Part shown: positions 35,141-42,906 of the stretch, one piece after another
Layout of the letters: every line of letters begins with the position of its first letter
Position numbering within the stretch: position 1 is the first letter of the stretch
Source of the DNA: Nocardioides sp. S5
Lineage (GTDB): Bacteria > Actinomycetota > Actinomycetes > Propionibacteriales > Nocardioidaceae
Length of the DNA stretch: 64,000 nt
Assembly: GCF_017310035.1 (NCBI RefSeq)
Contig: NZ_CP022296.1
Span: 3,224,001-3,288,000 of the forward strand
Reading direction: 5' to 3'
Position numbers and translations under genes: made by a program
The notes under the pieces: generated by a model
What the model saw: the letters and a program-made list of their open reading frames with translations, nothing else
The model's database searches: none
Told to the model about the DNA's origin: nothing

Positions 35141-36282
35141 GATCGCGTCTGGCCCTGTGCTCGCTGACGCTGGTCGCCCTCGTCGCGACCGGCTGCTCCG
35201 ACACCACGCAGGAGCCGATCCCGCGCGTCACCCAGCCCACGGACCTACCCAGCCAGCCGACCCCGACCCCCACCGAGCAACCGGAACAGACCGGGAGCGA
35301 CGGCGAGGGGGCCGGCCCGCCCCGCGCCGAGGGCACGCTCGTGGACCTGCTCGAGGTGCCGTGGGGCGTCGACTTTTTCCCCGACGGCGCGGCAGTCGTG
35401 ACCGAGCGGATGACCGGTCGGGTCCTGCGCGTCACGGCCGACGGCGACCTGGCCCGGCTGGGGGCGATCGGCGCCGTCGTCCCACAGGGCGAGGCCGGGC
35501 TCCTCGGCGTGGCGGTCTCCCCGGACTTCGAGCAGGACCGCTCGCTCTTCTTCTACCTCACCACCGGCACCGACAACCGGGTCGTGCGCGCCGAGCTCGA
35601 CGGGGCGTCACTCGGGACGCCGACGGTCGTCCTCGACGGCATCCCGGCCGGCTTCATCCACGACGGTGGCCGCATCGCCTTCGGCCCCGACGGCCACCTC
35701 TACGTCACCACGGGCGAGACGGGCGACCCGGCGTTGGCCCAGGACCCCGACAGCCTGGCCGGCAAGATCCTCCGCATCACCGCCGACGGCGAGCCCGCTC
35801 CGGGCAACCCCGACCCCGACTCCCCCGTGTACTCCCTCGGCCACCGCAACGTGCAGGGCCTGGCGTGGGACGACGAGGGCCGGCTGTGGGCCTCGGAGTT
35901 CGGCGACTCGACCTGGGACGAGCTCAACCTCGTCGAGAAGGGCGGCAACTACGGCTGGCCCGAGGTCGAGGGCAAGGGCGAGGACGACCGCTTCGTCGAC
36001 CCGCAGGTCGTCTGGCCCGTCGAGGACGCCTCCCCCAGCGGGTTGGCGTACGCCGACGGTCACCTGTGGATGGCCGGCCTGCGCGGGCAGCGTCTGTGGC
36101 GCATCGACGTCTCAGGCCGTGGCCGGGCGTCGGACCCGACCGCCTTCTTCACCGAGGACTACGGCCGCCTGCGCACCGTCGTCACCGCACCCGACGGCCT
36201 CCTCTGGCTCACCACGTCCAACCAGGACGGACGCGGCGAGCCGACGCCCGCGGACGACCGGATCATCCTCGTCCGACCCTGA
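35137..36282 (+). CDS. PQQ-dependent sugar dehydrogenase-like lipoprotein
   Basis: 381 residues. The signal ends in the lipobox LVATGC with Cys20, so the protein is anchored outside the membrane. A Pro/Thr/Gln-rich linker (about 25-65) leads to a six-bladed glucose/sorbosone dehydrogenase (GSDH) propeller: VPWGVDFFPDG, GEAGLLGVAVSPDF, GRIAFGPDGHLYVTTGE, GHRNVQGLAWD and LTTSNQDGRG. These enzymes oxidise aldose sugars with PQQ, though many actinobacterial members are uncharacterised. The ATG at 35137 overlaps the EamA stop. It converges with the ECF S-component gene. Confidence 0.88.
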   Translation: MRSRLALCSLTLVALVATGCSDTTQEPIPRVTQPTDLPSQPTPTPTEQPEQTGSDGEGAGPPRAEGTLVDLLEVPWGVDFFPDGAAVVTERMTGRVLRVTADGDLARLGAIGAVVPQGEAGLLGVAVSPDFEQDRSLFFYLTTGTDNRVVRAELDGASLGTPTVVLDGIPAGFIHDGGRIAFGPDGHLYVTTGETGDPALAQDPDSLAGKILRITADGEPAPGNPDPDSPVYSLGHRNVQGLAWDDEGRLWASEFGDSTWDELNLVEKGGNYGWPEVEGKGEDDRFVDPQVVWPVEDASPSGLAYADGHLWMAGLRGQRLWRIDVSGRGRASDPTAFFTEDYGRLRTVVTAPDGLLWLTTSNQDGRGEPTPADDRIILVRP

Positions 36283-36297
36283 ACCGGGAGAGCGGGC

Positions 36298-37119
36298 TCA
36301 GCCGGGGCGTACGACCGCGCGACGCGCTGCTCGGCGCAGCGTGGTCAGGATCGCCGGCCCGAGCACGACGATCGCGACCCCGGTCGTGATCGCCCGGCCG
36401 GTGTCCCAGCCACCGGTCGAGGTCAGCAGCGTGTAGACGAGGAACCGGTGGGCGTTCTCGAGCACAGGAGCACCCGCGACGTAGGCGAGCGAGCCCTCGT
36501 GGCCGGGCACCACGATGCCCAGCGTGAACGGCCACGAGCTGAGGTTCATCAGCAAGCCGTAGAGGTAGGAGGCCACGACCGCGTAGGCGACCAGCATCGC
36601 GATCTCCGCACGTCCGCCGACGCGCCGCGGCAGCAGTCCCGCGCCCATCCCGACCCACGCGGCGCAGATCATCTGGAACGGCAGCCACGGGCCCACGCCG
36701 GCGGTCAGCAGCGCCGACGCGAACAGCGACGTGCATCCGAGCACGAAGCCGAAGCCCGGTCCGAAGACCCGGCCGCCGAGCACCAGCAGGAAGAAGACCA
36801 GCTCGATGCCGGCCGTCCCCGCCCCCAGCCCGCGCATGACCGCGTTGATCGCCGACAGCACGCCCAGGACCGCCAGGACCCGGGAGTCCATCCCGCCCTC
36901 GCCCATCTCCGCGAGGACCACCACGACGACCAGCGGGAGCAGGACGAGGAAGAGGAAGGGCGGCTCGACCCGCTCACCCGGCTGCGCGACCAGCAGCAGC
37001 GGCCAGCAGAGCATCATCAGGCCGGCGAGGGACGCGAGGACGAGCACGGCCGCCGTACGCGGTCCGATCGGCACCGCGACGTCGGTGCGGGTCCGGGGCC
37101 GGTCCTGGAGCGCGCTCAC
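36298..37119 (-). CDS. ECF transporter S component, probably for cobalamin
   Basis: 273 residues, largely hydrophobic with about seven helices (for example VLVLASLAGLMMLCWPLLL and LVFFLLVLGGRVFGPGFGFV), preceded by a short basic cytoplasmic start. Size and position after the T and A genes mark it as the substrate-binding S component of an energy-coupling factor importer. Substrate assignment to cobalamin rests on the riboswitch at the head of the operon and the transcobalamin-like partners, not on a sequence motif. The GTG at 37119 overlaps the ATPase stop (GTGA). Confidence 0.8.
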   Translation of the reverse strand: MSALQDRPRTRTDVAVPIGPRTAAVLVLASLAGLMMLCWPLLLVAQPGERVEPPFLFLVLLPLVVVVVLAEMGEGGMDSRVLAVLGVLSAINAVMRGLGAGTAGIELVFFLLVLGGRVFGPGFGFVLGCTSLFASALLTAGVGPWLPFQMICAAWVGMGAGLLPRRVGGRAEIAMLVAYAVVASYLYGLLMNLSSWPFTLGIVVPGHEGSLAYVAGAPVLENAHRFLVYTLLTSTGGWDTGRAITTGVAIVVLGPAILTTLRRAARRAVVRPG

Positions 37120-38708
37120 CGGGCACCTCCTGCGAGGGCGGCGGCCACTTCCTCGACGACCAGCCACGGGGCACCGAGCACCTTGGTGACCTGCGGGGCG
37201 AACGACGGCGACTCGGCGAGCACCCGGCGCGGCGGACCGCTGGAGACGATCTCGCCGTCGGCCAGCACCACGACCTCGTCCGCCACGTGGGCGGCGAACT
37301 CGACGTCGTGCGTGGCGAGCAGGACCGCGCGGCCGTGTGTGGCGAGGTCGGCGACGATCCGCGCGAGCTCGGCCTTGCCGGCGTAGTCCAGCCCGCGGGT
37401 GGGCTCGTCGAGCAGCACGACCGGGGGCCGGGCGGTGAGCACGATCGACAGCGCGAGCGCCAGGCGCTGGCCCTCGGAGAGGTCGCGCGGGTGGATCGCG
37501 TCGTCGATCCCCGGCGCGAGGCGGTCGAGGAGCCCCCGGCAGGTGCCCGGCTCGGCCTCGGCACCGGAGTCGGCGGCCGCGCACTCGTCGGCGACGGTCT
37601 CGAGGTAGAGCAGGTCGGCGGCGGTCTGCGGGACCAGCCCGACATGCGTACGCCGCTGCGTGGGCGCCAGCGCGGCGGGGTCCTCGCCGTCGACGTCGAC
37701 GCTGCCGGAGGCACGCGTGCCGGTCCCCTGCAGCGCCCAGATGAGGCTGGACTTGCCCGATCCGTTGCGACCCATCAGCACGGTGACCCGGCCGACCGAC
37801 AGCGTCAGGTCGACCTCGCGGACCGCGACGTGGCTACCGTGGAGGACCGTCACGCCACGCGCGGTCAGCAGCGGCGCGGACTCGCGTGCGGCGACGGGTG
37901 CGGGAGCGACCATCGGTGGGAGCTCGCGTGCGCGCCGCCGGGCGTCGCGCACGGTGAGCGGGAGCGGCTCCCACCGGGCGAGCCGACCGAGCTCGACGAG
38001 CGGCGGCACGACGGGCGAGTCCGCCAGCACCACCTCGGGGGCACCGGTGCGGATGCCGCCGTCACCGGTGACCAGGGCGATCCGGTCAGCGAAGGGCACG
38101 ACCCGTTCGAGGCGGTGCTCGGCCAGCAGGACGGTCAGGCCGAGGTCGTGGACGAGGCGGGTGAGGGTGGCGAGCACGTCCTCGGCCGCGGTGGGATCGA
38201 GGGCGGAGGTCGGCTCGTCGAGCACGAGCACCCGCGGGTGGGTGGTCAGCACGGAACCGATCGCGACCCGCTGCTGCTGCCCTCCGGACAGCGTGCGGAG
38301 GTCACGTGAGCGCAGGTCGGCGATGCCGAGCAGGTCGAGCGTCTCCTCGACGCGGCGGCGCATCGTCTCCGGCGCGATCGCCAGCTGCTCCATCACGTAG
38401 GCGAGCTCCTCCTCGACGGTGTCCGCCACGAACCCGGCGAGGGGGTCCTGCCCGACGTAGCCCACGAGGTGCGCGCGTTCGCGCGGCGGCTGCTCGACGA
38501 TGCTGGTGCCGTCGAGGAGCACGTCACCGGTCAGCACGCCGCCGGTGAAGCGCGGCACGAGGCCGGTCACGACCCCGAGCAGCGTGGACTTGCCGACGCC
38601 GGTGCGACCCGAGACGAGGACGAGCTCGCCCTCCTCGAGGGTGAGGTCGACGTCGCGGAGCACCTCGTGCTCGTCGTAGCGGAAGCCGATGCCGCGCAGC
38701 TCGATCAT
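37116..38708 (-). CDS. ECF transporter fused double ATPase (EcfA-EcfA')
   Basis: 530 residues with two ABC domains in tandem. The first has Walker A GRTGVGKST (33-41), signature LSGGQQQR and Walker B VLVLDEPTSALDP. The second has GRNGSGKSS, a signature altered to LSEGQRLA and VVLLDEPTRGLD. Each half has a switch His (AEHRLE, ATHDVE). It powers the T/S module by ATP hydrolysis at the cytoplasmic face. Fused EcfA pairs are common in actinobacterial ECF systems. It overlaps both neighbours by four bases. Confidence 0.93.
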   Translation of the reverse strand: MIELRGIGFRYDEHEVLRDVDLTLEEGELVLVSGRTGVGKSTLLGVVTGLVPRFTGGVLTGDVLLDGTSIVEQPPRERAHLVGYVGQDPLAGFVADTVEEELAYVMEQLAIAPETMRRRVEETLDLLGIADLRSRDLRTLSGGQQQRVAIGSVLTTHPRVLVLDEPTSALDPTAAEDVLATLTRLVHDLGLTVLLAEHRLERVVPFADRIALVTGDGGIRTGAPEVVLADSPVVPPLVELGRLARWEPLPLTVRDARRRARELPPMVAPAPVAARESAPLLTARGVTVLHGSHVAVREVDLTLSVGRVTVLMGRNGSGKSSLIWALQGTGTRASGSVDVDGEDPAALAPTQRRTHVGLVPQTAADLLYLETVADECAAADSGAEAEPGTCRGLLDRLAPGIDDAIHPRDLSEGQRLALALSIVLTARPPVVLLDEPTRGLDYAGKAELARIVADLATHGRAVLLATHDVEFAAHVADEVVVLADGEIVSSGPPRRVLAESPSFAPQVTKVLGAPWLVVEEVAAALAGGAR

Positions 38709-39817
38709 GCGAGCACCTCCCGACGGACCGGGGCGCTGGCCGGGACCGGGGTCGCGACGGCCGGGACCATGCCGAGGACGCCGACGAGCAGCGCGGCCGG
38801 CGACAGGTAGGGCGCGACGTCCACGCCGGGATAGGCCACCACCACCTGGGCGTGCCCGATCCACCAGCCGAGGACCGCGACCACCAGGCCGGTGCCCACG
38901 GTGACCAGCTCGGGCGTACGCCACGGGTCGGGGCGGTAGCGGGTGCGGTGCACACGGCGGCCGGCGCTCACCAGGCCGAGGGCTGCGACGACCACCCCGC
39001 CTCCGAGCATCGGCAGCGCCAGCACCTGCGGCGCGGTCGGGTCCAGCCAGGCGTACGTCCCCACGCAGATGCCGATCAGCGCGAGCAGGAGCAGCGAGCC
39101 GGTCAATCGGCGCTCCCCTCGGGTCGCCCCGCCGGAGCGTCCGTAGCCGCGGGTGTCCATGCCTGCGGCCAGGGAGAGGGAGCGCTCGAGCGCGTCCTCG
39201 AGGACCGGGACGAGGAAGCGGCGCAGCCGACCGACGCCGGAGGTCGCGCCGCCGCGCAGTGCCTGAGCCGCCCGGACGCGTCGGGCGCTGTCAGCCAGCT
39301 GGGGGAAGATCGTCACGGCGACCACGAGGGCGGTGCCGATCTCGTAGAGTGCCGGCGGCACGGAGGCGAGCAGGCGCTTGGGGTTGGCGAGCGAGTTGGC
39401 GGCCCCGACGCACAGGAGGACGGCGGCGAGCCGGAGCCCGTCGTAGAGTCCGGCGAGCAGCGCCTCGCGCGTCACCGGCCCGAGCAGACGGACCCCTGCC
39501 GCCCAGTCCGGCAGCGGGATCTCCGGGAGGTCGAGGAGCACGTGGCCGATCTCCTGGCCGCCGAAGACGATGCGGAAGACCACGCGGAGCACGACGGTCA
39601 GCACCGCCAGCCAGACGTAGAGGCGGAACGAGCGGCCGAACGGATGACCGGACCGGCGCGCCATCACCACGACCGTCGCCGACCCCATGACGAGGAGCAG
39701 CAACAGCGGGTTGGTCGTCAGGGACGCTGCCGTGGCCAGCCCGATCGCCCAGGTCCACCAGGCGATCGGGTGCAGGTCACGTGGCAGCCCCGACAACGGC
39801 GCAGCCGGTCCGGTCAC
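38705..39817 (-). CDS. ECF transporter T component
   Basis: 370 residues. The CbiQ/EcfT fold has several N-terminal helices and the coupling-helix signatures RRVRAAQALRG (about 190-200) and MDTRGYGRSG, the latter equivalent to the conserved Ala-Arg-Gly motif. About 110 extra C-terminal residues add four more hydrophobic segments, longer than typical EcfT. The start is a GTG at 39817, six bases after the DUF4430 gene stop. It couples ATPase and S component in the membrane. Confidence 0.88.
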   Translation of the reverse strand: MTGPAAPLSGLPRDLHPIAWWTWAIGLATAASLTTNPLLLLLVMGSATVVVMARRSGHPFGRSFRLYVWLAVLTVVLRVVFRIVFGGQEIGHVLLDLPEIPLPDWAAGVRLLGPVTREALLAGLYDGLRLAAVLLCVGAANSLANPKRLLASVPPALYEIGTALVVAVTIFPQLADSARRVRAAQALRGGATSGVGRLRRFLVPVLEDALERSLSLAAGMDTRGYGRSGGATRGERRLTGSLLLLALIGICVGTYAWLDPTAPQVLALPMLGGGVVVAALGLVSAGRRVHRTRYRPDPWRTPELVTVGTGLVVAVLGWWIGHAQVVVAYPGVDVAPYLSPAALLVGVLGMVPAVATPVPASAPVRREVLA

Positions 39818-39823
39818 GACGCG

Positions 39824-40858
39824 TCAGACCCCCCGTCTGCGACGCGCCACGACGCCACTGACCGCGATCGCGACAGCGATCAGGGCGACGACTCCCCAGG
39901 TGACGACCGCGGGCACGCGGGCCGGCTGGTCCGCGGTGGGCGCGGTCGCGTCGGCGGGCTCGCTCGGGGTTGAGTCTCCAGGAGACTCAGCCGCCAGGGC
40001 GGGGTCCTCCGGGTCGGCGCCCGCGCTCGCGCCACCCTCGCGCTCGTCCTTCTCCGACGGGTCCCCGACGCCCTTCTTCGTGCGTGAGTCGCTGGGAGAC
40101 TCAGGGGCCAGGGGCGACTCGGACGGGTCGGATGCCGCGGACTCCGACGGCGTGCTCCCGGGCGACGAGGTCGGGGAGTTGGGCGAGGTCGGCGACGCGC
40201 TGGGCGTGGGACTGCTGGACTGCGACCCGCTCCCCGGCCCGCTGTTCGAGCCACCGTCGCCCGACGGGCTCGATGACGGCGAGGACGTGGGTGAGGAGGA
40301 CGGTGTGCTGGTCGGCGTGGAGGACGGCGATGGTGTCGGCGACGGAGAGGCCGCGAGCACCGGCGGGGCGACGGCGGGAGGTGTGGCGTTTCCGCTGCCC
40401 TGCTTCCACGCCCAGCCGACCGAGCCTCCGGCCGGGACGGTCAGGGAGCCCGAGCTGTAGGACGAGTAGGCCCACGAGCCGGACTTCCCGTCGGACCACC
40501 ACAGCCCCCAGTACGCGTCGACCGGCGAGGTGTTCTGGCAGGGGTCGCTGGTCGGGACGCCGTTGACGCGACACACGAACCCGGGCTGGCGCTGGGCGTA
40601 CGTGAGGCTCACCCCGACGGACGCGACGATCGCCGTGGCGCTCTTGCCACCGCCGTCCGCCGCGCAGGCCGTCGTGACTCCCCCGCCGAGCTCGCGGTAG
40701 TCGACGACGACGCTGACGCCCCCGCCGGAGGTGCAGGTGGCCGCTCCGGCCGCGGGCAGGACGGCCGTCGGCCCGAGGCCGAGCACCACGCCGCCTCCGA
40801 CCACGCTCGCGGCCAGGACGGCGAGCGCGGCGGCGACCCGCCGGGCACGGGTTCCCAT
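39824..40858 (-). CDS. Membrane-anchored DUF4430-like (transcobalamin beta-domain-like) protein
   Basis: 344 residues. A signal peptide (1-40) leads to a compact domain (41-152) with FVCRVNGVPTSDPC, DAYWGLWWSDGKSGSWAYSS, a SLTVPAGGSVGWAWK end and five Cys. This fits DUF4430, the beta domain of transcobalamin and intrinsic factor that covers bound cobalamin. A long Ser/Pro/Thr-rich spacer (about 165-310) and a C-terminal helix with RRRR anchor would hold it through the wall at the cell surface. The spacer gene region contains two of the 25-base palindromes, read in frame as ESPGDS and ESPSDS. It starts five bases after the secreted barrel gene. Confidence 0.75.
   Translation of the reverse strand: MGTRARRVAAALAVLAASVVGGGVVLGLGPTAVLPAAGAATCTSGGGVSVVVDYRELGGGVTTACAADGGGKSATAIVASVGVSLTYAQRQPGFVCRVNGVPTSDPCQNTSPVDAYWGLWWSDGKSGSWAYSSYSSGSLTVPAGGSVGWAWKQGSGNATPPAVAPPVLAASPSPTPSPSSTPTSTPSSSPTSSPSSSPSGDGGSNSGPGSGSQSSSPTPSASPTSPNSPTSSPGSTPSESAASDPSESPLAPESPSDSRTKKGVGDPSEKDEREGGASAGADPEDPALAAESPGDSTPSEPADATAPTADQPARVPAVVTWGVVALIAVAIAVSGVVARRRRGV
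39968..39992. repeat. 25-base palindromic repeat, copy 3 (inside the DUF4430 gene)
   Basis: Contains the perfect 19-base palindrome 39971-39989 (TGAGTCTCC a GGAGACTCA). It lies in the low-complexity spacer and is translated as AESPGDST. Confidence 0.75.
40085..40103. repeat. Palindromic repeat, copy 4 (inside the DUF4430 gene)
   Basis: The 19 bases TGAGTCGCTGGGAGACTCA are identical to 19440-19458. Translated on the minus strand as ESPSDS within the spacer. The outermost arm bases of the 25-base element are not conserved here. Confidence 0.75.
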
Positions 40859-40863
40859 CGAGG

Positions 40864-42588
40864 TCACTTCCGACGCAACCAGAACTTGGTGGCGACGGGC
40901 TCGGCACCACGGGCGGTCTGGGTGGCCACGACGCGCATCCGCTTCGCGCCGAGGACGGCACGCGCCGGCTTGGTGAGCTTGAGCGTGACCCGGGAGGTCC
41001 GGCCGGGCTCGACCTCGTACGCCGACTTCGCCACGACCAGCCGGGACCTCTTGCCGTTGGCGCGCTCGACCTTCGCGGCCGTACGGACCTTGATCTTGCC
41101 GGTGCAGGCCTGGGCTGCGTCGCACGTGACGGAGACCTTGAAGCGATTGTTCCGGCCCACCTTCTCGACCTTCGCCACTGCCAGGTCACCGACGACCGGT
41201 GTGGCCGGGAACGGGGTGGAAGCTGCGGCGGCGGTCGCGGTAGTGCTGGCGGTGGCGGACCCGTTGAGCGTCGTGACCCTGAACGTGTGCGCGAGGGCAC
41301 CGGCGGGAAGCGTGAATGCGACGGGGACGGTCGAGCCGGTGCCGGTGCCGGTGACGGCCGTGGCCCGCCCGCCGAGGCTGACGCAGGCGGGCTCGCCGGC
41401 GCCAAGGCCAGACACGTCGACCGTGACGGCGCTCTTCTCGACCGCGATCGCAGGCGCTGAGACGACTACGTCGGTCCCGGCGGGGACGTGGGCCATGGCG
41501 GGGAGCGCCTGGGCGCTGGCGCGCCTGAACCCGTCCTGCAGGGCGACCGGGATCGTCCCCGCGGCCCTCGCGGCGGCGATGTCGGCGGCCTTGTAGGCGA
41601 TCGCACCGTTGTGGGCCGACAGCGTGGTCGCGCACGGCGCGAGGTCGGCGACCTGGAGCCCGCGTAGCCAGCCTGCAGCCTTGGTGGCGGCGCCGTCATG
41701 GCCCGCCTCGGCGAGGGCCCAGCCGGCGAGGCCGGTGGTGTTCGCGTTGGTCCCGAGCGCACCGGCGCTGAACGAGCCGTCCGAGGCCTGCTGCTTCCTT
41801 AGCCAGCTGGCGGCGAAGAAGGCGGCGCCCTTGGCGGCGAGGGATGCGTCCGGGGTTTCAAGGATGTTGAGCACCGCGAGCGCCGTGGTGTCGACCTCAC
41901 CGACCTTGTCGGCGGCGCAGCCCTGTTCGGGCGCCGCCTTGTCCTTGGTGAGATCCGCCCGGAACGAGCCGTCGTCGCACTGCTGCTCGAGGAGGAAGGC
42001 CATGACCTCGTCCGCGAGGTCGGAGCCCTGTCCGCCCAGCGCGCGGGCGGCCCAGGACTGGCTGATGACGTTGAGCGAGTCGGTCGGGTCACCGGTCGTG
42101 TAGTCGGTCTCGCCGACGTTCTGGACGCGGCCCTCGATCGGAGGGGTCGTGGCGACGTTCCCCTCGACCACCGACTGGAGGTCTGTGCCACCGAAGTTGG
42201 TGGCGTCGCTGCCCGCGACCTGCGCGAGCGCGATCGCTTTCGCTGCGGACCCGGTGTAGACGGTGGGCGCAAAGTCGTACCACTGGGTGACCTTCGGCGC
42301 CACGGCGTCGGCGATTGCGACAACGGTGGCGTCCTGGCCGCCGACGGCGTCGAGGGCGAAGGCGACGTCTGCGGAGAGGCCGAAGTCGTCGTAGACGTAG
42401 CCGTCGAACTCGCCGACGACGATCCCGTTGGTGATCTGTGACCGCAGCCAGGTCGCGCCCGCGGACACGGCGCGATCGCCGGCCGACTGGCCGGCAGCCG
42501 CGGTGGAGGGAGCGGCAGCGACGAGGGTGCCGGCTGTGAGAGTGGCTGCGGCGAGCGTGACGGCCGCAAGCCCTGAGATGAGCTTCAT
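40864..42588 (-). CDS. Secreted alpha/alpha-barrel (transcobalamin/prenyltransferase-fold) protein
   Basis: 574 residues. A signal peptide (1-32) precedes repeated helix pairs of the alpha/alpha toroid type: AGATWLRSQITNG, WAARALGG, EVMAFLLEQQCDDGSFR, TTALAVLNILET, FFAASWLRKQQASDGSFS, TGLAGWALAEAG. Paired Cys (QQC ... GC) may form disulfides. After about residue 395 come Ig-like beta segments ending in a basic tail. The toroid is shared by prenyltransferase/squalene cyclase domains and by the cobalamin-binding barrel of intrinsic factor. The gene sits directly behind a cobalamin riboswitch, which favours the latter. A ribosome site AGGAAGG before the ATG at 42588 overlaps a hairpin. Confidence 0.8.
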   Translation of the reverse strand: MKLISGLAAVTLAAATLTAGTLVAAAPSTAAAGQSAGDRAVSAGATWLRSQITNGIVVGEFDGYVYDDFGLSADVAFALDAVGGQDATVVAIADAVAPKVTQWYDFAPTVYTGSAAKAIALAQVAGSDATNFGGTDLQSVVEGNVATTPPIEGRVQNVGETDYTTGDPTDSLNVISQSWAARALGGQGSDLADEVMAFLLEQQCDDGSFRADLTKDKAAPEQGCAADKVGEVDTTALAVLNILETPDASLAAKGAAFFAASWLRKQQASDGSFSAGALGTNANTTGLAGWALAEAGHDGAATKAAGWLRGLQVADLAPCATTLSAHNGAIAYKAADIAAARAAGTIPVALQDGFRRASAQALPAMAHVPAGTDVVVSAPAIAVEKSAVTVDVSGLGAGEPACVSLGGRATAVTGTGTGSTVPVAFTLPAGALAHTFRVTTLNGSATASTTATAAAASTPFPATPVVGDLAVAKVEKVGRNNRFKVSVTCDAAQACTGKIKVRTAAKVERANGKRSRLVVAKSAYEVEPGRTSRVTLKLTKPARAVLGAKRMRVVATQTARGAEPVATKFWLRRK

Positions 42589-42596
42589 TGTTCCTT

Positions 42597-42615
42597 CCTC
42601 GCTGCGACAGCGAGG
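42597..42615 (-). promoter_or_regulatory. RBS-sequestering hairpin of the cobalamin riboswitch
   Basis: The 8-bp stem cctcgctg (42597-42604) with cagcgagg (42608-42615) and a 3-base loop overlaps the GAGG of the ribosome site for the 42588 start. This fits a translational expression platform: when cobalamin binds upstream, this hairpin would block initiation. Confidence 0.6.
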
Positions 42616-42679
42616 GAGGACGGCGTGCGCCGGTCTGCCCCGCTGCATTCCTCGACAGCGATGGTGGTCATGACGCGTC

Positions 42680-42800
42680 GGGGCGGGTGTTCCGGCTCGC
42701 ACGGGATCTCTCCCGTGCCTACGGTTGCGGGTCAGCGCCGGATTCGGACCGGCTTTCCCCACCTCGGGCGTGTGTGGTGCCGACCCGGACGGGTGCGGCG
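42680..42800 (-). ncRNA. Cobalamin (AdoCbl-type) riboswitch
   Basis: Read on the minus strand, the region has the conserved cobalamin riboswitch landmarks in order: GGCACCACAC near the 5' side (about 42772-42785), GGGGAAAGCCGGT, GAATCCGGCGCTGACCCGC, CAACCGTA (42720-42735 region) and the B12-box AGCCGGAACACCCGCC (42682-42697). Spacing and order match the known fold. It lies about 90 bases upstream of the barrel/DUF4430/ECF operon, so the operon should be repressed when cobalamin is plentiful. A covariance-model search was not possible here. Confidence 0.9.
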
Positions 42801-42837
42801 GTCGCAGCGTAACCCTCGTCGTGCCCCGGGCGCACCT

Positions 42838-42877
42838 CGGCCCGGCGCCACGAGATGAAACCAGTGGACGCCGGGCC
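42838..42877 (-). terminator. Hairpin terminator after the upstream barrel gene
   Basis: A long stem pairs 42838-42851 with 42864-42877 (cggcccggcgccac against gtggacgccgggccg, one bulged base) over a 12-base loop. It lies 30 bases past the stop of the 42907-44316 gene and before the riboswitch, separating the two transcription units. Confidence 0.65.
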
Positions 42878-42906
42878 GCGGTGGTGTGTCAGGTGGAGCT
42901 GGTGGG

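Noticed and set aside
36263..39973. Long plus-strand frames antisense to the ECF genes
   Set aside because: Arg/Gly/Asp-rich shadow translations with no motif; the minus-strand genes have full ABC, EcfT and S-component features.
42742..42757. T-loop-like GGTCCGAATCC suggesting a tRNA
   Set aside because: It lies inside the cobalamin riboswitch core, with no acceptor or anticodon arms around it.
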